Assembly: GCF_003594915.1 (NCBI RefSeq)
Contig: NZ_QZCS01000013.1
Coordinates: 62,001-126,000 of the forward strand
Length of the DNA stretch: 64,000 nt
Direction of reading: 5' to 3'
Source of the DNA: Enterobacter chuandaensis
Lineage (GTDB): Bacteria > Pseudomonadota > Gammaproteobacteria > Enterobacterales > Enterobacteriaceae
A program made the position numbers and the translations under genes. Every line of letters starts with the position of its first letter. Position 1 is the first letter of the stretch. Shown here one piece after another: positions 1 through 11,658 of the stretch. The notes below the pieces were generated by a model. The model was not told where the DNA came from and ran no database searches. It saw only the letters and a list, made by a program, of their open reading frames with translations.

Positions 1-827
1 GCCTGGTGCGCGACAAAATCAAAGCCTACAGCTGGGTGGGCGGCGACCGTCCTGCGGAAGTGATCGACGGCATCACGCAGCTGCGCAACATCGGCTTTGA
101 CACCTTCAAGCTCAACGGCTGCGAAGAGATGGGCGTTATCGACAACTCGCGTGCGGTAGACCGGGCGGTCAACACCGTGGCGCAAATCCGTGAAGCCTTT
201 GGCAACGAAATTGAGTTTGGCCTGGATTTCCACGGCCGCGTCAGCGCGCCGATGGCCAAAGTGCTGATTAAAGAGCTGGAGCCGTATCGCCCGCTGTTTA
301 TCGAAGAGCCGGTGTTGGCCGAGCAGGCGGAATACTATCCAAAACTGGCTGAACAGACCCACATTCCCATCGCGGCGGGTGAACGTATGTTCTCGCGCTT
401 CGAGTTTAAACGCGTGCTTGAAGCGGGCGGGATTGCGATCCTGCAGCCTGACCTCTCTCACGCGGGCGGCATCACCGAGTGCTACAAAATTGCCGGGATG
501 GCAGAAGCTTACGATGTGGCGCTGGCACCGCACTGCCCGCTCGGGCCGATTGCGCTGGCGGCCTGTCTGCACGTCGATTTCGTCTCCCGCAACGCGGTGT
601 TCCAGGAACAGAGCATGGGAATTCACTATAACAAGGGCGCGGAACTGCTTGATTTTGTGAAAAACAAAGAAGACTTCTGCATGGAAGGCGGTTTCTTTAA
701 ACCGTTAACGAAGCCGGGCCTTGGCGTGGAAATTGACGAAGCCAAAGTCATTGAGCTGAGTAAAAATGCGCCGGACTGGCGTAACCCACTGTGGCGTCAT
801 GAGGACGGCAGCGTAGCGGAATGGTAA
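1..827 (+). CDS. dgoD: D-galactonate dehydratase, 5' end outside window
   Basis: The frame is open from the first base, so only the C-terminal 275 or so of about 382 residues are present. DgoD dehydrates D-galactonate to 2-keto-3-deoxygalactonate in the cytosolic De Ley-Doudoroff pathway. It is a Mg-dependent mandelate racemase-type enolase-superfamily enzyme. Visible motifs are the metal ligands in GLDFHGR, FIEEPV and GERMFSR, then QPDLSHAGG and the catalytic His in APHCPLGP. The downstream neighbour is the galactonate transporter dgoT, as in the E. coli dgo operon. A GTG at 6 is internal to the gene, not its start. Identification rests on strong resemblance to E. coli DgoD and on the context. 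Confidence 0.95.
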   Translation, partial: LVRDKIKAYSWVGGDRPAEVIDGITQLRNIGFDTFKLNGCEEMGVIDNSRAVDRAVNTVAQIREAFGNEIEFGLDFHGRVSAPMAKVLIKELEPYRPLFIEEPVLAEQAEYYPKLAEQTHIPIAAGERMFSRFEFKRVLEAGGIAILQPDLSHAGGITECYKIAGMAEAYDVALAPHCPLGPIALAACLHVDFVSRNAVFQEQSMGIHYNKGAELLDFVKNKEDFCMEGGFFKPLTKPGLGVEIDEAKVIELSKNAPDWRNPLWRHEDGSVAEW

Positions 828-950
828 TCGCCATCCCGTAGACCCGGTAAGCTTCCGGGCAAAAATCATACATACAAAAATATAACCCTCTGTAAATTAC
901 AGGGCATGGTGAGCGGCTTCGCTATGCCCAAAATCTGGAGACAGATTGCG

Positions 951-2243
951 ATGGATATTCCAGTTACTGCTGCAAAAACCGGGCGTCGCCGCTACCTGAC
1001 GCTGATTATGATCTTTATTACCGTGGTCATTTGCTATGTTGACCGCGCCAACCTCGCCGTGGCATCGGCCCATATTCAGGAAGAGTTTGGCATTACCAAA
1101 GCGGAAATGGGCTACGTCTTTTCGGCGTTTGCCTGGCTTTATACGCTCTGCCAGATCCCCGGCGGCTGGTTCCTTGACCGCGTGGGTTCACGTTTGACCT
1201 ATTTTATCGCCATTTTAGGCTGGTCCGTGGCGACCCTGTTCCAGGGGTTCGCGACCGGGCTGATGTCGCTGATTGGCCTGCGCGCTATCACCGGGGTTTT
1301 CGAAGCGCCCGCGTTTCCAACCAACAACCGCATGGTGACCAGCTGGTTCCCTGAACACGAACGCGCGTCCGCCGTTGGCTTTTACACCTCCGGGCAGTTT
1401 GTCGGTCTGGCGTTCCTGACGCCGCTGCTGATCTGGATCCAGGAGCTGCTGAGCTGGCACTGGGTGTTCATCGTGACCGGCGGGATTGGTATTCTCTGGT
1501 CGCTGATCTGGTTTAAGGTTTATCAGCCGCCGCGTCTGACCAAAAGCATCACCAAAGCTGAACTGGACTACATCCGCGACGGTGGCGGTCTGGTGGACGG
1601 TGATGCGCCGGTGAAAAAAGAGGCGCGCCAGCCGCTGACCAAAGCGGACTGGAAGCTGGTCTTCCACCGTAAGCTGGTGGGCGTTTATCTGGGCCAGTTC
1701 GCGGTGACTTCTACGCTGTGGTTCTTCCTCACCTGGTTCCCGAACTACCTGACTCAGGAAAAGGGGATCACGGCGCTGAAGGCGGGCTTTATGACCACCG
1801 TGCCGTTTCTTGCGGCGTTTTTCGGCGTGCTGCTCTCCGGCTGGCTGGCCGATAAGCTGGTGAAAAGAGGGTGCTCGCTGGGCGTGGCGCGTAAAACGCC
1901 GATTATCTGCGGGCTGCTGATCTCAACCTGCATCATGGGCGCCAACTACACTAACGATCCGGTGTGGATTATGACCCTGATGGCGGTGGCGTTCTTTGGT
2001 AACGGTTTCGCCTCTATTACCTGGTCGCTGGTGTCGTCCCTTGCGCCGATGCGGCTGATTGGCCTGACCGGCGGCGTGTTCAACTTTGTCGGCGGACTGG
2101 GCGGGATAACCGTACCGCTGGTCATCGGCTACCTGGCGCAGGACTACGGCTTCGGCCCGGCGCTGGTCTACATCTCTGCCGTGGCCCTGATCGGGGCACT
2201 CTCCTACATTCTGCTGGTGGGCGATGTGAAACGAGTAGGCTAA
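951..2243 (+). CDS. dgoT: D-galactonate/proton symporter, MFS (ACS family)
   Basis: This inner-membrane major facilitator imports D-galactonate with protons for the adjacent dehydratase. The 430-residue product starts [17 protein letters not shown]. The ATG at 951 is chosen because a TCTGGAG ribosome site lies just upstream and the length then matches E. coli DgoT; an in-frame start at 906 lacks this. It shows the usual 12 hydrophobic segments, the anion:cation symporter signature around [12 protein letters not shown] in TM1, and the loop motif [10 protein letters not shown]. It lies 123 bp after dgoD and is probably in the same operon. The gap carries a short palindrome (CTGTAA-A-TTACAG, 890-902) of unknown role. 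Confidence 0.95.
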   Translation: MDIPVTAAKTGRRRYLTLIMIFITVVICYVDRANLAVASAHIQEEFGITKAEMGYVFSAFAWLYTLCQIPGGWFLDRVGSRLTYFIAILGWSVATLFQGFATGLMSLIGLRAITGVFEAPAFPTNNRMVTSWFPEHERASAVGFYTSGQFVGLAFLTPLLIWIQELLSWHWVFIVTGGIGILWSLIWFKVYQPPRLTKSITKAELDYIRDGGGLVDGDAPVKKEARQPLTKADWKLVFHRKLVGVYLGQFAVTSTLWFFLTWFPNYLTQEKGITALKAGFMTTVPFLAAFFGVLLSGWLADKLVKRGCSLGVARKTPIICGLLISTCIMGANYTNDPVWIMTLMAVAFFGNGFASITWSLVSSLAPMRLIGLTGGVFNFVGGLGGITVPLVIGYLAQDYGFGPALVYISAVALIGALSYILLVGDVKRVG

Positions 2244-2258
2244 TCCCTACGGATGTTT

Positions 2259-2289
2259 TACCCTGATGCACTCACCGTGCATCAGGGTA
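2259..2289 (+). repeat. 12-bp perfect inverted repeat over the yidR ribosome site
   Basis: The arms TACCCTGATGCA (2259-2270) and TGCATCAGGGTA (2278-2289) are exact complements around a 7-nt loop. There is no U-tract, so a classical terminator is unlikely. The 3' arm contains the AGGG that would be the Shine-Dalgarno of yidR (ATG 2295), so in RNA the hairpin would mask it. Confidence 0.7.
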
Positions 2290-2294
2290 TCCTC

Positions 2295-3524
2295 ATGAAA
2301 CAAATCACCTTCACCTCCCGCAACCACCAGCTGACCAACATCAATACCTGGACGCCGGACAGCCAGTGGCTGGTCTACGACGTGCGCCCGTCCGGGGCGT
2401 CGTTCACCGGTGAAACCATCGAGCGGGTCAATGTCGGTACGGGTGAGGTAGAGGAGATTTATCGCGCCACTGATGGCGCGCACGTCGGCGTGGTGACCGT
2501 TCATCCTGCACAAGAGAAATATGTCTTTATCCACGGCCCGAAAAACCCGGACGCAGGCTGGCACTACGATTTTCATCATCGCCAGGGGGTGATTGCGCAA
2601 AACGGCCAGGTGAGCAATCTGGACGCGATGGATATCACTGCTCCTTACACCGCAGGCGCGCTGCGCGGCGGAAGCCACGTGCACGTCTTCAGCCCGAACG
2701 GGCAGCTCGTCAGCTTCACCTATAACGACCATGTTCTGCACGAGCGCGATCCGAAGCTCGATTTACGCAACGTTGGCGTGGCGGCACCGTTTGGCCCGGT
2801 GAAACCGCAGGGGAATCATCCTCGTGAATATTCAGGTACTTTCTGGAGCGTGCTGGTCAGCCGCACGACGCCCAACCCGCAGCCGGGCAGCGATGAAATC
2901 AACCGCGCCTACGAAGAGGGCTGGGTGGGCAACGACAGGCTGGCGTTTATCGGAGATACCCTCTCCGCGCAGGGCGAAAAAGTGCCGGAACTGTTCATTG
3001 TTAACCTGCCAGAAGATGAACAGAGCTGGAAACGCGCGGGCGATACGCCGCTGCAGGGCACCGCTGAAGCCATGCCAGCGCCGCCTGCAGGGGTGAAGCA
3101 GCGTCGTCTGACCTTTACCCATCACAAGGCATACCCGGGGCTGATGAACGTGCCGCGCCACTGGGTGCGCAGTAATCCGCAGGGGACGCAAATCGCGTTT
3201 CTGATGCGTGATGATAACGGCGTTGTGCAGCTGTGGCTGATCTCACCTGAAGGTGGCGAGCCGCGCCAGTTAACGCACACCGAAAGCGGTATTCAGTCGG
3301 CATTCAACTGGCATCCTTCGGGCGATCGACTGGGATTCGTGCTCGAAAATCGGATCGCCTGCTGCGACGTGCAGACCGGGGAGGTGACGTTTTTGACGTC
3401 CGATCACGGCAACCCGCCGTCTGCTGATGCGGTCGTATTTTCCCCGGACGGGCGCGTTATTGCCTGGATGGAAGAGACGGGCGGTTTCCGTCAGCTTTGG
3501 GTAACGGAAACCGCGCAGAACTAG
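2295..3524 (+). CDS. yidR: YidR, beta-propeller (TolB-like) protein of unknown function
   Basis: The 409-residue protein matches the E. coli YidR family, which sits next to the dgo operon but has no proven function. It lacks a signal peptide and is probably cytosolic. Repeated motifs such as TPDSQWLVYDVRPSG, HPSGDRLGFVLENRI and SPDGRVIAWMEE are blades of a WD40/TolB-type propeller; HVGVVTVHP and SNLDAMDITAPYT are family-typical. The start at 2295 (MKQITFTSRN) fits E. coli YidR; the frame is open to 2253, but that stretch runs through the hairpin at 2259-2289. The stop overlaps the end of convergent yidQ by 4 bp. Confidence 0.9.
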   Translation: MKQITFTSRNHQLTNINTWTPDSQWLVYDVRPSGASFTGETIERVNVGTGEVEEIYRATDGAHVGVVTVHPAQEKYVFIHGPKNPDAGWHYDFHHRQGVIAQNGQVSNLDAMDITAPYTAGALRGGSHVHVFSPNGQLVSFTYNDHVLHERDPKLDLRNVGVAAPFGPVKPQGNHPREYSGTFWSVLVSRTTPNPQPGSDEINRAYEEGWVGNDRLAFIGDTLSAQGEKVPELFIVNLPEDEQSWKRAGDTPLQGTAEAMPAPPAGVKQRRLTFTHHKAYPGLMNVPRHWVRSNPQGTQIAFLMRDDNGVVQLWLISPEGGEPRQLTHTESGIQSAFNWHPSGDRLGFVLENRIACCDVQTGEVTFLTSDHGNPPSADAVVFSPDGRVIAWMEETGGFRQLWVTETAQN

Positions 3525-3856
3525 CGCGGCGGCATCTCTGCGGGCGGGATGACGGCGTTGGTCGCCAGATTTTCCTGCTCGCTTTTCTCAACGCGTGAGC
3601 GCACGGAGCTGTCCGTGCGGAACATGTCCCACGGCAGCAGCAGCGTATCGGCCACCGCCGTAAACGGCATATCCAGGATAACCAGGGATTTGGTGCCCCA
3701 GTTCGTATCGTCATCGGAGATCATCGCCGCGCTGGCGCGCGTCCCCGGATATGTTCCTTCTTTACCGCCGGTGTGAGACATCACGCTCGAACACCCGCAA
3801 AGTAAAACTACCCCGCTGAACGTCGTCAGCTTTATCAGAACATTTTTCATCATCAC
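3521..3856 (-). CDS. yidQ: YidQ, small outer-membrane-type lipoprotein (DUF1375)
   Basis: The 111-residue protein has a typical lipoprotein signal: MMMKNVLIKL, a hydrophobic core and the lipobox LLCGC, with the lipidated Cys near residue 22. The body carries LVILDMPFTAVADTLLLPWD, the hallmark of the YceK/YidQ lipoprotein family. Function is unknown. The start could be any of the first three Met codons. It converges with yidR and lies upstream of, and divergent to, the ibpA promoter. Confidence 0.88.
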   Translation of the reverse strand: MMMKNVLIKLTTFSGVVLLCGCSSVMSHTGGKEGTYPGTRASAAMISDDDTNWGTKSLVILDMPFTAVADTLLLPWDMFRTDSSVRSRVEKSEQENLATNAVIPPAEMPPR

Positions 3857-4034
3857 TCAGTCATCGTTAATGGCACTGCATAGACCTGCAACTCAGGGTT
3901 ATAGCGAGCCTTATCCAAAATGAATAGCCCGATAACCCCGCACTGTGGCAGCCATCGCAATTTAACTCTTTGTGCTGTTGCCCCAGAGTCTATGCGACAA
4001 CCAGCAAAGTGCAAAAAAATCTCGCATAAATAGT
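3857..4034. other. Intergenic region between yidQ and the ibpA promoter
   Basis: No coding signal is seen here. It must hold the yidQ promoter, reading leftward, but no convincing -35/-10 pair could be assigned. Confidence 0.4.
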
Positions 4035-4062
4035 CTTGAAAAGCCTGATTACAGACCCATTT
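4035..4062 (+). promoter_or_regulatory. Sigma-32 heat-shock promoter of ibpAB
   Basis: CTTGAAA (4035-4041) and ACCCATTT (4055-4062) are separated by 13 nt. They match the RpoH consensus CTTGAAA-N11-16-CCCCATNT. ibpA is a classic sigma-32 gene, which fits. Confidence 0.85.
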
Positions 4063-4074
4063 TAAGAATGTGAC

Positions 4075-4167
4075 CCGATAACGAACACGCCTGACGGGTG
4101 TTCGGGGCGCAAAGGCCTGTCCATGGTGGAAGGCTAAAATTTCTCGCTGATTTCAGGAGTTTTATTT
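4075..4167 (+). promoter_or_regulatory. ROSE-type RNA thermometer in the ibpA leader
   Basis: The leader ends with TCGCT (4144-4148) a few bases before the Shine-Dalgarno AGGAG (4155-4159). This U(U/C)GCU/anti-SD arrangement is the core of ROSE thermometers, which melt at heat-shock temperature. Upstream, CGCCTGACGGGTG and CCTGTCCATGGTGGA can form the supporting stems. The call rests on the motif plus known ROSE control of enterobacterial ibpA; the fold was not computed. Confidence 0.8.
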
Positions 4168-4578
4168 ATGCGTAACTTCGATCTTTCTCCGCTATACCGT
4201 TCTGCAATTGGTTTTGACCGCCTGTTTAACCATTTAGAAAATAACCAAAGCCAGAGCAACGGCTACCCTCCATACAATGTTGAGCTGGTTGACGAAAACC
4301 ACTATCGCATCGCGATTGCCGTCGCCGGTTTTGCAGAAAACGAACTGGAGATCACCGCGCAGGACAACCTGCTGGTGGTGAAAGGTTCCCATACGGCCGA
4401 GCAGAAAGAACGTACCTACCTTTACCAGGGCATCGCCGAGCGCAACTTTGAACGCAAGTTCCAGTTAGCCGAGAACATTCACGTTAAAGGCGCGAACCTG
4501 GTTAACGGCCTGCTGTTTATCGAACTGGAACGCGTGATTCCGGAAGAGAAAAAACCGCGCCGTATCGAAATTAACTAA
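4168..4578 (+). CDS. ibpA: Small heat-shock chaperone IbpA
   Basis: The 136-residue alpha-crystallin-type holdase coats aggregating cytosolic proteins with IbpB and hands them to DnaK/ClpB. It starts [20 protein letters not shown], followed by the alpha-crystallin domain ([20 protein letters not shown], then LLVVKGSH). It ends with the IxI/V-type tail RRIEIN. Length matches E. coli IbpA (137). It is first in the ibpAB operon under sigma-32 and a ROSE thermometer; AGGAG at 4155 gives the start. Confidence 0.97.
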   Translation: MRNFDLSPLYRSAIGFDRLFNHLENNQSQSNGYPPYNVELVDENHYRIAIAVAGFAENELEITAQDNLLVVKGSHTAEQKERTYLYQGIAERNFERKFQLAENIHVKGANLVNGLLFIELERVIPEEKKPRRIEIN

Positions 4579-4589
4579 TTACGCGGGTC

Positions 4590-4714
4590 GCGTAAGCGGC
4601 CCACCCGGACTTGCTTGCCGTAACGGGAGCATATGCGAATCCATCAGGATTTGCAGGAACAACTGCGCACAAAATTAAACTGTGCCGAACTCGCTTCTCA
4701 GAAGGAGATTTAGT
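4590..4714 (+). promoter_or_regulatory. ROSE-like RNA thermometer in the ibpB leader
   Basis: The ibpA-ibpB spacer repeats the thermometer logic. CTCGCTT (4690-4696) faces the strong ribosome site AAGGAG (4702-4707) ahead of ATG 4715. A ROSE-like element in this position is known for E. coli ibpB. Confidence 0.7.
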
Positions 4715-5143
4715 ATGCGTAACTATGATTTATCCCCCCTGCTGCGTCAGTGGATTGGTTTTGACAAGCTGGCTAACGCCCTGCAAAGCACCACCGAGCA
4801 ACAGACGTTTCCGCCGTACAACATCGAAAAAAGCGATGATAACCACTATCGCATCACCCTCGCGCTGGCCGGGTTCCGCCAGGAAGATCTGGATATCCAG
4901 CTTGAAGGCACGCGCCTGACCGTGAAGGGGACGCCGGAAAAACAGGAAACCGAAACCAAATGGCTGCATCAGGGGCTGGTGAATCAGCCGTTTAGCCTGA
5001 GCTTTACCCTGGCTGACCATATGGAAGTGTCCGGCGCGACGTTTACCAACGGGCTGCTGCATATTGACCTGATCCGTAACGTGCCGGAAGCCATTGCGCC
5101 GCAGCGTATCGCCATTAGCGAGCGGCCGGCGTTGAATAGCTGA
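4715..5143 (+). CDS. ibpB: Small heat-shock chaperone IbpB
   Basis: The 142-residue partner of IbpA has the E. coli IbpB length. It begins [20 protein letters not shown] and carries the alpha-crystallin domain ([30 protein letters not shown]). The C-terminal anchor is [10 protein letters not shown]. The start at 4715 is set by AAGGAG eight bases upstream; an in-frame Met at 4682 lies inside the thermometer. It is co-transcribed with ibpA. IbpB binds unfolded substrates and helps release IbpA from aggregates. Confidence 0.97.
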   Translation: MRNYDLSPLLRQWIGFDKLANALQSTTEQQTFPPYNIEKSDDNHYRITLALAGFRQEDLDIQLEGTRLTVKGTPEKQETETKWLHQGLVNQPFSLSFTLADHMEVSGATFTNGLLHIDLIRNVPEAIAPQRIAISERPALNS

Positions 5144-5160
5144 TAGTGTGCGGGCTGGTG

Positions 5161-5190
5161 CCCTCACCATGGCCCTCTCCCACAGGGAGA
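5161..5190 (+). repeat. Copy of a dispersed CCCTCACC/CCCTCTCCC intergenic repeat
   Basis: CCCTCACC, then CCCTCTCCC (5173-5181), followed by a partial GGGAGA complement. This is the reverse orientation of the element at 63648-63685. Such units are common intergenic repeats in Enterobacter-like genomes. Confidence 0.5.
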
Positions 5191-5205
5191 AGATGAAAAG
5201 ATAAG

Positions 5206-5229
5206 GCCCTGCCCCGGCAGGGCTTTTTT
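5206..5229 (+). terminator. Rho-independent terminator of ibpAB
   Basis: GCCCTGCC (5206-5213) pairs with GGCAGGGC (5216-5223) across a two-base loop, followed by six T. Confidence 0.88.
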
Positions 5230-5308
5230 GTGCGCCATCGCCCATACAATCGCATCCGGCTCTGAGAGAATCCTTAGCATAACTAAGGTTATACACAGGA
5301 TGTGGATC

Positions 5309-6970
5309 ATGAGTGATATCGCGTTAACCGTAAGCGTGTTGGCCCTGGTCGCGGTTGTGGGCCTGTGGATAGGCAATATCAAAATCCGTGGCGTCGGGTT
5401 TGGGATTGGCGGGGTGTTGTTTGGCGGCATTTTTGTCGGGCACTTTGCCGACACGCTCGGACTGGTTCTCAGCGCCGATATGCTCCACTTTATTCAGGAG
5501 TTCGGCCTGATCCTCTTCGTCTATACCATCGGGATTCAGGTAGGGCCGGGCTTTTTCGCATCCCTGCGCGTCTCCGGGCTACGGCTCAATCTGTTTGCCC
5601 TCGGCATTGTGGTGATGGGCGGGCTGGTCACCGCGATCCTGCACAAAATCTTTGCTATCCCGCTGCCCGTGGTGCTGGGCATTTTCTCCGGCGCAGTCAC
5701 CAACACGCCAGCGCTCGGTGCGGGGCAGCAAATCCTGCGCGATCTGGGCATTGAACCCGGCATTGTCGACCAGATGGGGATGAGCTACGCCATGGCCTAT
5801 CCGTTTGGGATCTGCGGCATTCTGCTCTCCATGTGGCTGGTACGCGTCCTGTTTCGCGTTAACGTCGACAAAGAGGCGAAGGACCACGAAACCACGCTTA
5901 CCAACGGCCATATGCCGATCAAAACCATCAACATTCGCGTCGATAACCCCAACCTGAACAACATGGCGATTCAGGACGTGCCGATCCTGAATAGCGCCAA
6001 TATCATCTGCTCCCGCCTTAAGCGCGACGACGTGCTGATGGTGCCTGCGCCCGGCACGATGATTCGGCAAGGTGACTTGCTGCACCTGGTCGGCCAGCCG
6101 AGGGATTTGAACAACGCGCGGCTGGTAATTGGTCAGGAAGTGGATACCTCGCTTTCAACCCGCGGCACCGACATGCGTGTTGAGCGTGTTGTGGTGACCA
6201 ACGAGCATGTTCTTGGCAAGAAAATACGCGATCTGCAGGTGAAAGAGCGCTACGACGTGGTGATCTCCCGCCTTAACCGTGCAGGTGTCGAACTGGTCGC
6301 CAGCCCGGAGGCCAGCCTGCAGTTCGGGGATATCCTCAACCTGGTCGGGCGCCCGTCGTCCATCGACGCCGTGGCGGATATGGTGGGTAACGCCCAGCAA
6401 AAACTGCAGCAGGTGCAGATGCTGCCAGTGTTTATCGGCATCGGGCTCGGCGTGCTGCTCGGCTCGATTCCGCTATATGTACCGGGCTTCCCGGTGGCGC
6501 TCAAGCTCGGCCTGGCAGGCGGGCCGCTAATTATGGCGCTGATCCTCGGACGTATCGGCTGTATCGGGAAGCTCTACTGGTTTATGCCGCCGAGTGCCAA
6601 CCTGGCGCTGCGCGAGCTGGGCATTGTGCTATTCCTGGCGGTTGTCGGGCTGAAGTCCGGCGGGGATTTTGTCGATACCCTGGTCAAGGGCGAAGGGATG
6701 AGCTGGGTCGGCTATGGCATCTTCATCACCGCGATCCCTCTGCTGACGGTGGCAATCCTGGCGCGAATGTTCGCCAAAATGAACTATCTGACGCTGTGCG
6801 GCATGCTGGCGGGCTCTATGACCGATCCGCCCGCCCTGGCCTTTGCCAACAACCTGCACGCCACCAGCGGCGCGGCCGCGCTCTCCTATGCCACCGTCTA
6901 TCCGCTGGTGATGTTCCTGCGCATCATCACCCCGCAGCTACTGGCCGTGCTGTTCTGGGGGATGGGCTAA
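5309..6970 (+). CDS. yidE: YidE, AspT/YidE/YbjL-family putative transporter
   Basis: The 553-residue inner-membrane protein equals E. coli YidE in length. It has an N-terminal membrane domain ([35 protein letters not shown]), two central cytosolic RCK/TrkA-C domains (about residues 195-380, with [11 protein letters not shown] and [11 protein letters not shown]), and a second membrane domain ([24 protein letters not shown]). The duplicated TNTPALG/TDPPALA motifs are the AAE-exchanger signature. The substrate is unknown. The start [10 protein letters not shown] at 5309 fits the family; an open stretch back to 5228 runs into the terminator tail. Its 3' end overlaps convergent yidP by 33 bp. Confidence 0.92.
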   Translation: MSDIALTVSVLALVAVVGLWIGNIKIRGVGFGIGGVLFGGIFVGHFADTLGLVLSADMLHFIQEFGLILFVYTIGIQVGPGFFASLRVSGLRLNLFALGIVVMGGLVTAILHKIFAIPLPVVLGIFSGAVTNTPALGAGQQILRDLGIEPGIVDQMGMSYAMAYPFGICGILLSMWLVRVLFRVNVDKEAKDHETTLTNGHMPIKTINIRVDNPNLNNMAIQDVPILNSANIICSRLKRDDVLMVPAPGTMIRQGDLLHLVGQPRDLNNARLVIGQEVDTSLSTRGTDMRVERVVVTNEHVLGKKIRDLQVKERYDVVISRLNRAGVELVASPEASLQFGDILNLVGRPSSIDAVADMVGNAQQKLQQVQMLPVFIGIGLGVLLGSIPLYVPGFPVALKLGLAGGPLIMALILGRIGCIGKLYWFMPPSANLALRELGIVLFLAVVGLKSGGDFVDTLVKGEGMSWVGYGIFITAIPLLTVAILARMFAKMNYLTLCGMLAGSMTDPPALAFANNLHATSGAAALSYATVYPLVMFLRIITPQLLAVLFWGMG

Positions 6971-7684
6971 CAGGTCTTCCGGGTGGATGCGCCGCAGATG
7001 GTAGTCCACCTGGTAATCGCTGGTATTTCGGAACATCACGGAATAATTGAGAAACTCGCCGCTGTCGCTGTAGGAAAGAGAGGTAATCCGCAGCAGCGGC
7101 GTCTGTTCCGGCAGGTTCATATAACCGGCAAGCTGTTTATCTGCCAGCACCGGCGTCAGGCTCTCATAGTTGCCGCTGATGGTGATCCCGCACTCCTTCT
7201 CGATGTAATCAAACTTAGACCCCTCAAGATGCGCCAGCGACAGATTGCGGAACAGCTTCACCGGCATAAAGCTGTCCTCCAGCATCAGCGGCTTTCCGTC
7301 CACGTAGCGCACCCGCCGTGAAAAGTAGATCCGCTCATCCACCTGGATCCGCAGCTGGCTGGCGATGGCGGGCGGGGCGGGCATCACTTCGAACTGCAGC
7401 ACCTTGCTCTGCACCTCTTTCCCCTGCTGACGCAGCACCTCCACCAGCCCGGTCAGGTTAGTGGTTTCGTGGTGAACGTCTTTGCGCGAGACAAACGTTC
7501 CGCTACCGTGTCGGCGCTCAACCAGCCCCCAGCTCACCAGCAGATCCAGCGCCTTGCGGATGGTCATGCGCGCCACGCCAAACTCCTGCGCCAGCGCTTT
7601 TTCGCCGGGTAGCGGGCTGCCGATGTTGTAGTCCGATGAATTCAGCCGCAGCCGCAATCTGTCGGCAATGGATTTGTAGATCAC
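6938..7684 (-). CDS. yidP: GntR/HutC-family transcriptional regulator YidP
   Basis: The 248-residue cytosolic DNA-binding protein has an N-terminal winged helix ([20 protein letters not shown], then GTFVSRK). A UTRA ligand domain follows from about residue 90 ([33 protein letters not shown]). This is the GntR/HutC architecture whose effectors are often sugar phosphates. It is divergent from glvC, so it most likely controls the alpha-glucoside PTS; that role is inferred from position. Two AGTAGACCT repeats lie upstream of its start and of glvC. Confidence 0.9.
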   Translation of the reverse strand: MIYKSIADRLRLRLNSSDYNIGSPLPGEKALAQEFGVARMTIRKALDLLVSWGLVERRHGSGTFVSRKDVHHETTNLTGLVEVLRQQGKEVQSKVLQFEVMPAPPAIASQLRIQVDERIYFSRRVRYVDGKPLMLEDSFMPVKLFRNLSLAHLEGSKFDYIEKECGITISGNYESLTPVLADKQLAGYMNLPEQTPLLRITSLSYSDSGEFLNYSVMFRNTSDYQVDYHLRRIHPEDLLAHPPEQHGQ

Positions 7685-7750
7685 CAGTAGACCTCTCTGC
7701 CCGTATCAGGGCGTGGATTGCATCCTGACATGTCCATATTTACAGCGAAA

Positions 7751-7769
7751 AGTAGACCTGATTGGTCAA
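7751..7769. promoter_or_regulatory. Candidate YidP operator upstream of glvC
   Basis: GACC-N5-GGTC (7755-7767) forms an interrupted palindrome within AGTAGACCTGATTGGTCAA. The half AGTAGACCT recurs at 7686-7694 next to the yidP start. HutC-type regulators bind palindromes of this kind. The assignment is inferred. Confidence 0.4.
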
Positions 7770-7905
7770 AATAAAACCATGAATGCGATCACGAATCGCA
7801 GCGGCACGCCATGTTCGCGCATCAGTTAATTCTTATGCTCACCTCAGGCCAGCACAAAACCATAAAGGCCTCTACCCCTACAGGTTGTTACGTGAGGATT
7901 TAAAA

Positions 7906-10847
<2,942 letters not shown>

Positions 10848-10854
10848 TCGTCCT

Positions 10855-10884
10855 GACCGGCATCGCCCGATGCCGGTCTCCTTG
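10855..10884 (+). terminator. Probable terminator of the glv operon
   Basis: GACCGGCATC and GATGCCGGTC form a 10-bp perfect stem with a GCCC loop. The tail TCCTTGTCC is only weakly U-rich, so strength is uncertain. Confidence 0.6.
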
Positions 10885-10939
10885 TCCTTGTCGTTTTACG
10901 CTATGCTGAAGCCTGCCCGTAGCACGACAAGGAACCTTC

Positions 10940-11287
10940 ATGAAAATTTCCCGCCTCGGCGAAGCGCCGGACTACCGCTTCTCTCTGGCTAATGAACGCA
11001 CGTTTTTAGCGTGGATCCGCACCGCGCTGGGCTTTCTTGCCGCCGGCGTCGGCCTCGACCAGCTCGCGCCTGATTTCGCCACGCCGCTGATCCGCGAGGT
11101 GCTGGCGCTGCTGCTGTGCCTGTTCGCGGGCGTGCTGGCGATTTACGGCTATCTGCGCTGGCTGCGCAATGAGAAGGCGATGCGTCTGAAGCAGGATCTG
11201 CCCTATACGCGCGGGCTGCTGATTATCAGCACGATTCTGCTGACGGTGGCGGGCGTGGTAATGGTGCTGGTGTTCTATGGCGGATAG
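10940..11287 (+). CDS. yidH: YidH, DUF202 small inner-membrane protein
   Basis: The 115-residue protein has three hydrophobic segments. The N-terminal DUF202 signature is FSLANERTFLAWIRTALGFL. Function is unknown. Length equals E. coli YidH. An AAGGAA ribosome site precedes ATG 10940. Its last 11 bases overlap the start of yidG, a paralogous DUF202 protein, so the two may act together. Confidence 0.93.
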   Translation: MKISRLGEAPDYRFSLANERTFLAWIRTALGFLAAGVGLDQLAPDFATPLIREVLALLLCLFAGVLAIYGYLRWLRNEKAMRLKQDLPYTRGLLIISTILLTVAGVVMVLVFYGG

Positions 11288-11624
11288 CCGCAAAGCGCGG
11301 CGCGAAGCGGACCCCGGCCTGCAGCCGGAGCGGACGTCGCTCGCCTGGCTGCGCACGCTGCTGGGGTATAGCGCGCTGATTGCTCTGGCGATTAAGCACA
11401 ACTGGCACCGCACCGGGGTGCCATTCTGGATTTCTATTGTTGTGCTGGCGCTGGTGGCCATCATTTTATGGCGCTATACCCGCAGTCGTAACCTGATGGA
11501 CGTGGCGCAGAACGATTTTGTACAGCCTAAAGCGGTGCGGGATAAATTCCTGATTGCGCTGGCCGTGCTGTCGCTGTCACTGCTGTTTGCCGTAACCCAC
11601 ATTCAGCAAATTGTGAGCTTATAA
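11277..11624 (+). CDS. yidG: YidG, DUF202 small inner-membrane protein
   Basis: The 115-residue membrane protein is a diverged paralogue of YidH. It carries the DUF202 motif ERTSLAWLRTLLGYSALIAL and two further hydrophobic stretches. It is slightly shorter than E. coli YidG (about 120). The start overlaps yidH, and no separate promoter is visible. A REP hairpin lies immediately after the stop. No function is established. Confidence 0.92.
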   Translation: MADSRKARREADPGLQPERTSLAWLRTLLGYSALIALAIKHNWHRTGVPFWISIVVLALVAIILWRYTRSRNLMDVAQNDFVQPKAVRDKFLIALAVLSLSLLFAVTHIQQIVSL

Positions 11625-11652
11625 GCCCGGTGGCGGCTGCGCCTTACCGGGC
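11625..11652. repeat. REP-like palindrome between yidG and dsdA
   Basis: GCCCGGTGGCGGCTGCGCC followed by TTACCGGGC is a typical REP hairpin. It lies between two convergent genes and may limit read-through. Confidence 0.65.
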
Positions 11653-11658
11653 CTACGG

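Noticed and set aside
841-860. CCCGG/CCGGG hairpin after dgoD as a terminator
   Set aside because: Followed by an A-rich, not T-rich, tail on the plus strand, and dgoT follows in the same direction.
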